Below, one piece after another: positions 1-7,774 of a stretch of 64,000 nucleotides of DNA; the stretch's first letter is position 1, and each line of letters starts with the position of its first letter. Under the pieces are notes generated by a model that ran no database searches, was not told the origin of the DNA, and worked only from the letters and a program-made list of their open reading frames with translations. Both the position numbers and the translations under genes were made by a program. The DNA is from GCA-002282575 sp964519885 (lineage in GTDB: Bacteria; Pseudomonadota; Gammaproteobacteria; Thiomicrospirales; Thiomicrospiraceae), in the NCBI GenBank assembly GCA_964519885.1, contig CAZFLX010000005.1:1-64000 (forward strand). The letters run 5' to 3'.

Positions 1-31
1 GGTTATGCTCTACCAACTGAGCTAATCCCGC
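1..31 (-). tRNA. 5' end of a tRNA, probably tRNA-Gly (partial)
   Basis: Read on the minus strand, these 31 bases give an acceptor 5' strand (GCGGGAT), the D-arm core AGCTCAGTTGGTAGAGC and the start of the anticodon stem (ATAACC). This matches the 5' half of bacterial tRNA-Gly(GCC). The anticodon and 3' half lie outside the window, so the isotype is inferred from the acceptor and D-arm only. It lies 38 bases downstream of darP on the same strand with no visible terminator between them. Confidence 0.75.
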
Positions 32-69
32 ATCAAAATGAAGTCTCTATTATGACGGATGAAGCACCT

Positions 70-672
70 TTAGTCAAGGCTTTCATCGCTATTTTCTTCA
101 TAATCAGCTTCATCATTCGCTGTAGATGATTGAGTAGGATCATGCAAGGCTTTAAGCATCTTGAATAAGATTCGGGCATGTTTAGGCGCTTTCGCTTGTT
201 CCTTTTCTTGTCTCGCTAAACGAATGGTTTGCCGAAATTCATGGCGATCTGCATGAGGAAAAACCTCAAGCAAATCTCCCAATACACTGTCACCCTCAGC
301 GATTAAACGATCTCGCCAGTGTTCACAACGATGGTGCATGGCAATGGCTTGCTTAGAGTCGCCATGAACTAAACCCAGTGTGGTTTGAATTTGCTCTGCC
401 CAATCTGCTTGGCGAATACATTTACCCAAATAATTGCGCTGACGACGATAGGCCGGACCGTAGCTCATTTTTTTCATCATGGCTAATCCAGCTAAAAAAT
501 CCTCGTCAAAAAAGGTAAACTTTTTAAGTTGCTCTTTACTCAACTCAAGCAGTTCAGGAACCAAGTCAGTTTGTGCTTTCGCATCACGCTTCTGTGCCGA
601 TCGACTGGGACCATCATAATTATAAAATTCGTCATCTGAAAGTGACGTATCATTCATCGCATTTTTTTTCAT
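70..672 (-). CDS. darP: Ribosome-associated protein DarP/YjgA (DUF615)
   Basis: A 200-aa protein of the YjgA family, renamed DarP in E. coli, where it associates with late 50S assembly intermediates and promotes maturation of the peptidyl-transferase centre. The sequence is highly charged and helical, with the family block running from the N-terminal SRSAQKRDA stretch to RFRQT-like basic helices, and it ends in an acidic tail. There is no signal peptide or catalytic motif. Its ATG overlaps the TGA of the preceding oxidase gene by 4 bases, so it is translationally coupled as the last protein gene of a zipA-ligA-oxidase-darP run. Family assignment is firm; the role is taken from E. coli. Confidence 0.9.
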   Translation of the reverse strand: MKKNAMNDTSLSDDEFYNYDGPSRSAQKRDAKAQTDLVPELLELSKEQLKKFTFFDEDFLAGLAMMKKMSYGPAYRRQRNYLGKCIRQADWAEQIQTTLGLVHGDSKQAIAMHHRCEHWRDRLIAEGDSVLGDLLEVFPHADRHEFRQTIRLARQEKEQAKAPKHARILFKMLKALHDPTQSSTANDEADYEENSDESLD

Positions 673-2045
673 GAACTAACCACATTAGATAATATATGTT
701 CCTGACGCGCAAAACGCTCGGCATTGGCAACCACATCAGGAATCGAAATACCTTCATGCCAATTGGCACGGGTAACCATATTCGGACATTCTTCCGACAA
801 AATTTGTCGAATCTGGGCCACTTTCTCTAAGTGACCTAAATGGTACTGGGCAATAGCATGAGGCCAAAGTTTAACTTGGCTAAACTCCGGTTGCCCTTTA
901 ATCCCTAACAAAGGCGTTAAATCCCGCACAACCTGTTGAATCAAGGTGGCTTCATCTCGTGTCGCCACCAGCGGATTACGGCTCCCACCAATAAAACAAC
1001 TTAACAATACCTTACCCTCTGGGGCACGCTGCGGAAAAATACTGGTGGAAAAAATCGCCCCTAAAGTTTGAATACCCAAGCTACGTGGAATCAAGACACC
1101 AAAACCATTTAGCTCATGCTCAATTTGTTGACGATCGAACCCCAATGCCACCACCGCTAAAGGCGGTGATTCAATAGATGCCAATAACTGCGCTGCTTTA
1201 GGCGACAAGGGGGCGAATAATTTAGCCGCATCCGGTGCATCAAGTGTCACAATGACTTTACGCGTTTCGTAAGCCTCACCAGACACAGTGATTACCCGCC
1301 AACCCGCATCAGATTTTTCTAATCGAGCCACTGGCGATGAGGTACGAACCTGATCACCCAAATGCTTCGCCAAGGCTAAGGGCAAAGTCTGCATACCCTG
1401 ACGAAAACTAATCATGTGGTTTGATGGCACGAACTTGCCTTCGGCACGATCTTTTTTACGTTGCTTCATGCGCCCGATCATGCCTTTAAAAATAGAACCC
1501 TGATCTTTTTCCATTAACCAAAGTTTATGAAAAGCAGCTTGCACTGAAATTTTGTCTGGATTACCCGCAAAAATTCCCGAAACAAAAGGGTCTAACACCC
1601 AATCTTTCCATTCTTTACCCAATCGACGGGTAACAAAATCCGCAATCGACTCTTCACCCATGCCACGACCGCGAAAAGGCTCCCACAGTAAACTCAGCTT
1701 AGATAAAGGACTGACTAAAGGCGTTTTAATCAAGGCACCAATAGATAATGGCAGCGCCCAAAGTTGATTACCGCGCACAACAAAACGATTTTTCGATTGA
1801 TCATTAGCCACCACCACTTGATCACGCAAATTCAGTTGATCTATTAATGCATCTAAGTGCTGAGAAGACAACAGACCAGAGTTAGCACCGACATCGACTT
1901 GCCAACCATCATGAACTTGGGTTTGAATGCGCCCACCCACAGTTTCATTGGCTTCTAGCACCGTGACACTAAAACCAGCCTGTTGCAAGTAATAGGCGGT
2001 GCTTAAACCAGAAAGTCCTGCACCTATCACCAAATAATCCGTCAT
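669..2045 (-). CDS. hemY: Oxygen-dependent protoporphyrinogen oxidase (HemY type)
   Basis: A 458-aa FAD flavoprotein predicted to oxidise protoporphyrinogen IX to protoporphyrin IX with O2, the penultimate step of haem synthesis. The Rossmann FAD motif GAGLSG lies at residues 8-13, followed by ETVGGR near residue 34, the standard start of the amine-oxidase/PPOX fold. Family-specific blocks further on include FPQRAPEGKVLL, FIGGSR and the C-terminal WPHAIAQYHLGH, which separate it from phytoene desaturases. It overlaps ligA upstream and darP downstream by 4 bases each. It is unrelated to the flavodoxin-like HemG of E. coli. An O2-using enzyme fits the aerobic picture given by petABC. Confidence 0.88.
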   Translation of the reverse strand: MTDYLVIGAGLSGLSTAYYLQQAGFSVTVLEANETVGGRIQTQVHDGWQVDVGANSGLLSSQHLDALIDQLNLRDQVVVANDQSKNRFVVRGNQLWALPLSIGALIKTPLVSPLSKLSLLWEPFRGRGMGEESIADFVTRRLGKEWKDWVLDPFVSGIFAGNPDKISVQAAFHKLWLMEKDQGSIFKGMIGRMKQRKKDRAEGKFVPSNHMISFRQGMQTLPLALAKHLGDQVRTSSPVARLEKSDAGWRVITVSGEAYETRKVIVTLDAPDAAKLFAPLSPKAAQLLASIESPPLAVVALGFDRQQIEHELNGFGVLIPRSLGIQTLGAIFSTSIFPQRAPEGKVLLSCFIGGSRNPLVATRDEATLIQQVVRDLTPLLGIKGQPEFSQVKLWPHAIAQYHLGHLEKVAQIRQILSEECPNMVTRANWHEGISIPDVVANAERFARQEHILSNVVSS

Positions 2046-4084
2046 CTTGCATTTCCTTGTTGGCTAACACAGTGTGCTAAAAAAGTGGCTTCATCCCAAA
2101 CCAGCACACCCAACTGTTCGGCTTTCGTCAATTTACTGCCAGCCGCTTCTCCGGCAATCAGTAAATCGGTCTTAGCTGAAACACTGCCAGTAACTTTAGC
2201 ACCGAGCGATTCTAAAATAACCTTCGCTTCATCCCGACTCATTTGCTGGAGCGTTCCCGTCAGCACAACCACCTTATTCAGTAACGGCGAATCCATAACC
2301 GCAGGAATTGTTTCCACGGGCGACCAATGAACCCCTAACCAACGCAGTTGCTCAATAACCTCGCAATTATGTGGTTGGGCAAAAAACTGCACAATCTCTT
2401 TGGCAACGATGGCACCAACATCCCGAACTTGCATCAAACTGGCTTCATCAGCTTTCATCAGTTCGTCTAAATTACCGAAATGTTTAGCCAAAGACTTGGC
2501 GGTGACTTCGCCAACTTCGGGTATACCTAAGGCATAAATAAATCGCGGTAGACTGGTCTCTTTACTGACTTCAATCGCATCCAATAAGTTGGTGGCCGAC
2601 TTTTCACCCATGCGATCCAGACTGAGTAATTGCATCAATGTTAAGCGATACAAATCATCGGCATGAGCTACTAATCCACTCGCCAACAATTGTTCAATAA
2701 CCTTACCACCCAACCCCTGAATGTCCATGGCTTTGCGTGACACAAAATGTTCTAAAGCGCGTTGCTTTTGCGCTGGGCAATATAGCCCACCACTACATCG
2801 ATGAACCGACTTATCTTCTTCTTGTACCACAGCAGAACCACAAACAGGACAAGCCGTCGGCATGCTAAAAGGCTGGGAATCTTCGCGTCTAAGCTGAGCC
2901 ACAACGGCAACCACTTCAGGAATCACATCACCCGCCCGGCGTACCACGACAGTATCGCCGACACGAACATCCTTGCGGGCAATCTCGTCGGCATTGTGCA
3001 AGGTAGCATTACTAACCATCACGCCACCCACCGCGACAGGCGTTAAACGAGCAACAGGCGTTAATGCGCCGGTACGCCCAACTTGAATATCGATAGCCTC
3101 CAACTGAGTCCACACCTCTTGGGCAGGAAACTTGTGCGCAATCGCCCAACGAGGAAACTTAGCCGTCATACCCAACTGTTGTTGCAGGATGCGGTCATCG
3201 AGCTTGTAAACAACACCATCAATGTCATAATCTAGCTGATCACGCTGAAGCGCCATCTGTTCATAATAGGACATCAGGCCATCAAGACTATCCACCTGAG
3301 CTATTTCTTTGGCAAGCTGAAAGCCCCAATCACCCAATTGTTGCAATAAAGCCGTATGTGAATTCGGCAAAAGGGTTGGATCATCAACATAACCCACCGC
3401 ATAAGCGAAGAACTGCAAGTGTCTTTCGGCGGTAATGCGCGCATCCAGTTGTCTTAAACTACCTGCTGCTGCATTACGCGGGTTGGCAAATGATTTTAGC
3501 CCCTGGGCAATTTGACGCGCATTTAATGCCTCAAATGCACGCTTAGACATCACCACTTCACCACGCACTTCTAACAATTCTGGCAATGAATCTCCCCGAA
3601 GCTGTAAAGGAATATTGCGTAAAGTTCGTACATTAGCTGTGACCAACTCACCCACCACACCATCTCCTCGTGTGGTGGCATGCTGCAAAACACCTTGCTG
3701 ATAGGTCAGATTAATTGCCAAGCCATCCAATTTAGGTTCGACGCAAAAACACGGGCTGGCATTAGGCGCTAGTGACAGTATCCGTTGCCAAAAAGCCTGC
3801 ACATCTTCAAGACTAAAAGCATTGTCGAGCGAATACATGCCTTGCAAATGAGCGCGAGATTCGAACTTAGCTTGAATACCACCGGCAACACGTTGGGTGG
3901 GTGAATTGGCTGAAATGAGTTGTGGAAAATCCGATTCCAACTGTTTGAGCTGTTGCATCAGCCGATCGTATTCAGCATCAGCAACCAGTGGTGCATCTAA
4001 GACATAATAAGCGTGGTCATAATCAGAAATTTGCCGAACCAGGCGCTGCCAATTTTCTAGCACTTCAGGAGTTATGTCTCGCAT
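2042..4084 (-). CDS. ligA: NAD-dependent DNA ligase LigA
   Basis: A 680-aa NAD+-dependent ligase sealing nicks in replication and repair. The adenylated lysine lies in the motif EPKLDGLAI near residue 118, close to K115 of E. coli. After the nucleotidyltransferase and OB domains come a Cys4 zinc finger (CPVCG ... CSGGLYC), helix-hairpin-helix repeats and a C-terminal BRCT domain beginning near LLNKVVVLTGTL. The ATG at 4084 is preferred over the TTG one codon upstream; no clear Shine-Dalgarno is visible for either. It follows zipA by 18 bases. The zipA-ligA pairing is common in Gammaproteobacteria. Full length, no anomalies. Confidence 0.97.
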   Translation of the reverse strand: MRDITPEVLENWQRLVRQISDYDHAYYVLDAPLVADAEYDRLMQQLKQLESDFPQLISANSPTQRVAGGIQAKFESRAHLQGMYSLDNAFSLEDVQAFWQRILSLAPNASPCFCVEPKLDGLAINLTYQQGVLQHATTRGDGVVGELVTANVRTLRNIPLQLRGDSLPELLEVRGEVVMSKRAFEALNARQIAQGLKSFANPRNAAAGSLRQLDARITAERHLQFFAYAVGYVDDPTLLPNSHTALLQQLGDWGFQLAKEIAQVDSLDGLMSYYEQMALQRDQLDYDIDGVVYKLDDRILQQQLGMTAKFPRWAIAHKFPAQEVWTQLEAIDIQVGRTGALTPVARLTPVAVGGVMVSNATLHNADEIARKDVRVGDTVVVRRAGDVIPEVVAVVAQLRREDSQPFSMPTACPVCGSAVVQEEDKSVHRCSGGLYCPAQKQRALEHFVSRKAMDIQGLGGKVIEQLLASGLVAHADDLYRLTLMQLLSLDRMGEKSATNLLDAIEVSKETSLPRFIYALGIPEVGEVTAKSLAKHFGNLDELMKADEASLMQVRDVGAIVAKEIVQFFAQPHNCEVIEQLRWLGVHWSPVETIPAVMDSPLLNKVVVLTGTLQQMSRDEAKVILESLGAKVTGSVSAKTDLLIAGEAAGSKLTKAEQLGVLVWDEATFLAHCVSQQGNAR

Positions 4085-4102
4085 CAACTATCGCACAACA
4101 AT

Positions 4103-4975
4103 TTAGAAAGTCAGACTTTGTGCATACTCACGCATGGCTTTTAAGTCTGATTCTTTAATCAAATGACGGTGCGAGTCGTAGAGTTTAGCACCTAAGTTTT
4201 GTGATACTTTGCGTGCTACGGTGATAAATTCATCCATAGCGCGATAAGGCGTAATGGCGTTAGGCAACTCTAATACCAAAGCAACACCGGGGGATTCAAA
4301 ATCTTGATCATCCACAGCAGGGAAATAACCTGGCTCGACCACGTTGGCGATACGGAAAATAATATTGCCATTAGTATCTTGTTTAACGTATGTGCCATCA
4401 TGATGCAAGCTCAGGCGTGACGCTTCCATAGCAAGGTGCAATTGCATACGTGTAAATTTCGCTGCAGCAGATAAGACCAATAACGCAAATAACTGATTTT
4501 GTGTTGTTTCTGACGATTCACTGGGCTGACTGGACGTTAACGCAGGTTGTAAGCTCGCTTTCTCCGTAACACCTACATCATTCATACGCGACGACAAGGC
4601 TACTTCTTCAGCTTGCACATAAGTACTTTCCTCAACCGCTGGCATCATAACTAAATCCGCAGCCGGACTTTCAGTAAACAATGGCGTTTGAGTCTGTGGC
4701 GCAACAGTGGGAGTTGTTTCGTTTAACTGCCTGTCTCTAGGAGACATACCTTGACGAGCCGTTTGTACTAAATGACTGGCGTTGGCTGTTTTGTCGGCAA
4801 TTTCTCGCTTTATTGGCGTGACTTCAAACCCTTCATCAGCAGGGGTTTCAGCAGGCAAGGGTTCAGCACGAAAGGCACGTTGAATGGGTTCATTTTTGCT
4901 CTTTTTACCCCACCAATACAAGCTTCCGACGAAGACCACTGCGCAGACAATTAAAATAATTTGTAACTCGGTCAT
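4103..4975 (-). CDS. zipA: Cell division protein ZipA
   Basis: A 290-aa inner-membrane protein that tethers FtsZ to the membrane at the division septum. It has an N-terminal membrane anchor at residues 2-20 (MTELQIILIVCAVVF), a basic patch, a long Pro/Thr/Ser-rich disordered linker, and a C-terminal FtsZ-binding domain from about residue 155 to the end. The start at 4975 is chosen over an in-frame ATG 19 codons upstream because GGAGAG sits about 6 bases ahead and the protein then begins directly with the anchor. First gene of the zipA-ligA-hemY-darP run. Confined to Gammaproteobacteria, so it is a useful taxonomic marker. Confidence 0.93.
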   Translation of the reverse strand: MTELQIILIVCAVVFVGSLYWWGKKSKNEPIQRAFRAEPLPAETPADEGFEVTPIKREIADKTANASHLVQTARQGMSPRDRQLNETTPTVAPQTQTPLFTESPAADLVMMPAVEESTYVQAEEVALSSRMNDVGVTEKASLQPALTSSQPSESSETTQNQLFALLVLSAAAKFTRMQLHLAMEASRLSLHHDGTYVKQDTNGNIIFRIANVVEPGYFPAVDDQDFESPGVALVLELPNAITPYRAMDEFITVARKVSQNLGAKLYDSHRHLIKESDLKAMREYAQSLTF

Positions 4976-5039
4976 GCATCTCTCCAAACCCATTAACTCA
5001 GCTTTTTCACCAAGTGAACATGAGTTAGTCATAATTTTG

Positions 5040-5045
5040 ATTATA
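5040..5045 (-). promoter_or_regulatory. Putative -10 element for zipA
   Basis: The minus strand reads TATAAT here, a consensus -10, about 65 bases upstream of the zipA ATG. The best -35 at 16 bases spacing (CTATTG) is poor, so the promoter is tentative. A 7-bp inverted repeat fills most of the spacer. Confidence 0.35.
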
Positions 5046-5061
5046 GAATAACCCTATTCTA
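5044..5061. repeat. Inverted repeat between divergent zipA and FGGY kinase genes
   Basis: TAGAATA and TATTCTA form a perfect 7-bp inverted repeat around a 4-base spacer. It abuts the putative zipA -10 and lies between two divergent genes, a position suitable for an operator. No regulator is identified. Confidence 0.45.
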
Positions 5062-5169
5062 CAATAGCACTAGGTTAAAAACCATGATTAGAAGACTTTT
5101 TAACCGCCGCTTTACCCTTTAACAGATGGGGCGTTGCGCTTTGTTGGAGATAATTAAAGGATAATGAGC

Positions 5170-6471
5170 ATGAATTACCAACCCGGACTGGCGATAGGCA
5201 TTGATTGCGGTACTTCTGGTATTCGCGTTGTTGCCCTCAATGCTGAGGAAAGCTGTGTTGCACAAGCCAGCCAGCCCTTAACGCAACAAACGCCACAAGC
5301 CTGGTGGCAAACCACCCTTGCAGTGTTGGATGAACTATTTGATCAGCTCAATTCAAGTCTCGACTTAAGTCGATACCCCATCGCTTTCAGCCTAGATGCG
5401 ACTTCATCTAGCCTGTTACTAATCAATAACCAAGGTGAACCCATTAGCGATGTGCTCATGTACTATGACGCTCGTGCTGAAAGTGCTCAACATATCAAGC
5501 CGCATTTATCTGCCAACTCAGGGGCTCAAGGCGCACAAAGTAGTCTAGCGAAAGCATTCGCATTAAGTCAGCTCTGGATTAAACAAGATACAAACTGGAT
5601 GGTGTGTCATCAAGCTGACTGGTTAATGCTTCAACTCACAGGTCAACTGGGTATCAGTGATGAAAATAACTGCTTAAAATTGGGTTATGATCCCGTCAAG
5701 CGCGAATGGGAAGCCGCTGCGCTCAATTTCATTGGCAATGCTCACCTACCCCAAGTGGTTGAACCCGGCAATATCATTACAGAATTGAAAAGCACGCTCC
5801 GTCAGCGTTGGAAACTCAGCCAACCCGTCGTCGTTTGTGCGGGTACAACTGATAGTATCGCTGCCTTCTTAGCAACCGGAGCGAATCGTATTGGCGATGC
5901 CAGTATTGCTTTAGGTAGCACATTGGCTTTTAAAATACTTAGCAAGCACCACTATTTTGATGCGAGTCAAGGTATTTATAGTCACCGATTGGGGAATCAA
6001 TGGTTGGTGGGAGGTGCTTCGAATGCTGGCGGAGCGAGTTTATTAGAAAAATTTTCGCTCACAAGGCTCAAACAACTCGCTAATCAAACTCCCTTAGCAG
6101 ATTGTCCAATGAGCGACTACTACCCACTGCCTCAGCACTGCTCGGGTGAGCGATTTCCTCACATCAACCTAAGACAAAACCAGCTAATCCTGGGTGATGA
6201 TCTAAGCGAATCTCAACGATTTGCCTGTGTGGTGAGTGGTTTGGTTAAGATAGAAGCCTTGGGCTGGCAACGACTGAGTGATCGTTGCCAACAGCCCATT
6301 CTTCGTTTGTATGCCACCGGCGGTGGAATGAAAAATTCAGCTTGGGCGTTATTAAGAGAAACGCAATTACCTTATCAACACCATCAACCCAAATCTGAAT
6401 TGGCCGCTTGGGGAGCGGCCAGCTTAGCAAAGAAAGGACTAGCGCAAATGGCGAGCGTGCAAACGACGTAA
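5170..6471 (+). CDS. FGGY-family sugar kinase, D-ribulokinase/SePSK-like
   Basis: A 433-aa carbohydrate kinase of the FGGY fold. The N-terminal phosphate-binding loop GIDCGTSGIR lies near residues 10-19. SLDATSS and the domain-II block CAGTTDSIAAF, holding the probable catalytic Asp, are present, as is the C-terminal adenosine loop YATGGGMKN. At about 430 aa it is shorter than xylulokinases and glycerol kinases (about 500) and resembles the cyanobacterial SePSK/plant XK-1 subgroup, which phosphorylates D-ribulose. Substrate assignment is inference. The start at 5170 is preferred over 5164 because AAGGA is 8 bases ahead of it. Its 3' end overlaps cbbY by 33 bases in convergent orientation. Confidence 0.8.
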   Translation: MNYQPGLAIGIDCGTSGIRVVALNAEESCVAQASQPLTQQTPQAWWQTTLAVLDELFDQLNSSLDLSRYPIAFSLDATSSSLLLINNQGEPISDVLMYYDARAESAQHIKPHLSANSGAQGAQSSLAKAFALSQLWIKQDTNWMVCHQADWLMLQLTGQLGISDENNCLKLGYDPVKREWEAAALNFIGNAHLPQVVEPGNIITELKSTLRQRWKLSQPVVVCAGTTDSIAAFLATGANRIGDASIALGSTLAFKILSKHHYFDASQGIYSHRLGNQWLVGGASNAGGASLLEKFSLTRLKQLANQTPLADCPMSDYYPLPQHCSGERFPHINLRQNQLILGDDLSESQRFACVVSGLVKIEALGWQRLSDRCQQPILRLYATGGGMKNSAWALLRETQLPYQHHQPKSELAAWGAASLAKKGLAQMASVQTT

Positions 6472-7197
6472 CTCAGCAAGATTGAGATAATCACTGCTCA
6501 TATCGCCTGCTAAGATGCCTGCGGGTGCATCAGGTTCACCCATGTCAGATAGGACTAGTGCAGCGCCCGTAAAATCATCGTGCTGCGTGTAGCCATTCAC
6601 CGTAATCACTGTTTTAATACCCGCTCCTCGTGCTGAACGAATACCATTGTAAGAATCTTCAAAAGCTAAACAGTCTGACGCACGCAAACGCATCTCAGCT
6701 AAAGCATAATCATAAATATCTGGTGCGGGTTTCTTAGCCGGCACAATATCGCCCGCTGCAATCACCTCAAACCAATTCAAACTCTCTGCGCCCAAGGTGT
6801 GCGTTAATAAAGCCGTCACGTTAGCCGGAGTGGTGGTGGTAGCAATGGCTAATCGAATACCGGCTGATCTGGCTTCGTTAATGAGTCGCTCGACACCAGA
6901 GCGCAATGGAATTTTACCCTCGGACAAGAGTTGCGTGTAAATATCCGTTTTTTTGGCTTGTAATTCAACAATGCGTGCAGGCATGGCCTCATGCCATTCA
7001 TTGGGTCGATGGGTTTTAATAAAGTGCGTCATACGCTCCTTGCCGCCGGTTACCGCTAGTAACTCACCATACAACGACTCGTCCCAGTGCCAATCTAATC
7101 CGGCATCGGCAAAAGCCATATTAAAAGCAATACGATGTCCGTCTCTTTCTGTATCCGCCAGCGTACCATCCACGTCAAAAATTAATGCTTGTAACAC
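6439..7197 (-). CDS. cbbY: CbbY-type HAD phosphatase (xylulose-1,5-bisphosphate phosphatase)
   Basis: A 252-aa HAD hydrolase. Motif I DVDGTLADTE near residue 9 supplies the nucleophile and acid Asp. Motif II is ATTTTPANV, the motif III lysine lies in PAKKPAPDIY, and motif IV is FEDSYNGIRSA. The N-terminal cap and the block GHRIAFNMAF follow CbbY, which removes xylulose-1,5-bisphosphate, an inhibitory misfire product of RuBisCO. A more general sugar phosphatase cannot be excluded. The start is GTG at 7197 with AAGGA 7 bases ahead. The gene converges on the FGGY kinase with a 33-base 3' overlap. CbbY is mostly found in Calvin-cycle organisms and is the main hint of autotrophy here. Confidence 0.85.
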   Translation of the reverse strand: MLQALIFDVDGTLADTERDGHRIAFNMAFADAGLDWHWDESLYGELLAVTGGKERMTHFIKTHRPNEWHEAMPARIVELQAKKTDIYTQLLSEGKIPLRSGVERLINEARSAGIRLAIATTTTPANVTALLTHTLGAESLNWFEVIAAGDIVPAKKPAPDIYDYALAEMRLRASDCLAFEDSYNGIRSARGAGIKTVITVNGYTQHDDFTGAALVLSDMGEPDAPAGILAGDMSSDYLNLAELRRLHARHLR

Positions 7198-7269
7198 AAG
7201 GTTTTCCTTAATCTAGGTCATTTAATGGTGAAATTTTAGCATGAAAACGACTCATTTTACATTCAAGCC

Positions 7270-7298
7270 TTGTCTTCAGCAGCCAAAACTGGTATAAA
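7270..7298 (+). promoter_or_regulatory. Putative sigma-70 promoter of dksA-gluQ with GC-rich discriminator
   Basis: TTGTCT (-35, 7270-7275), a 17-base spacer and TATAAA (-10, 7293-7298) form a good sigma-70 promoter 39 bases before the dksA ATG. The bases after the -10 (TCGCCCC) are GC-rich. That is typical of promoters inhibited by ppGpp/DksA, so negative autoregulation is plausible but not shown. Confidence 0.55.
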
Positions 7299-7337
7299 TC
7301 GCCCCTATTTGCTTGCCCACTAAAGGGGATTGAACAC

Positions 7338-7769
7338 ATGTCATCGACTCAACCAAAATTTCTTGAAGACTACCCAGCTTACCAACCCAAGCCAGGTGAG
7401 GAATATATGAGTCCAGAAATGCTGGAACATTTCCGTAACAAGCTACTCTGGTGGAAGTCTCAACTACTAGAAGAAATGAATGCCACCATTCATCACTTAA
7501 AAGAAGACTCGGCTATGCCTGCCGATCCCAATGACCGTGCTAGCCAAGAAGAAGAATTTAGCCTTGAGCTGCGTACCCGTGATCGTGAGCGTAAGTTGAT
7601 TGCTAAGGTTGAAGCAACCATTAAACGCATTGACGAAGGCGATTTTGGTTACTGTGAAATCACCGGAGAAGAAATTGGCTTGGAACGCCTAGAGGCACGC
7701 CCAACCGCTACCATGACGGTTGAAGCAAAAGCCATGCAAGAGCTGCGTGAAAAACAAGGTGTTGCATAA
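7338..7769 (+). CDS. dksA: RNA polymerase-binding factor DksA, cysteine-poor (zinc-free) type
   Basis: A 143-aa transcription factor that acts through the secondary channel of RNA polymerase with ppGpp. The coiled-coil tip keeps D63, D66 and A68 in PADPNDRASQEEE, equivalent to the active D71/D74/A76 of E. coli DksA. The C-terminal zinc finger is degenerate: the four cysteine positions read C106, T109, T127 and A130 (GYCEITG ... TMTVEA). This C-T-T-A pattern resembles Pseudomonas aeruginosa DksA2, which works without zinc. Overall length and the N-terminal region follow canonical DksA. A strong AGGGGA Shine-Dalgarno precedes the ATG. It is followed by gluQ after 5 bases, the usual dksA-gluQ pair. 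Confidence 0.95.
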   Translation: MSSTQPKFLEDYPAYQPKPGEEYMSPEMLEHFRNKLLWWKSQLLEEMNATIHHLKEDSAMPADPNDRASQEEEFSLELRTRDRERKLIAKVEATIKRIDEGDFGYCEITGEEIGLERLEARPTATMTVEAKAMQELREKQGVA

Positions 7770-7774
7770 CAGAC

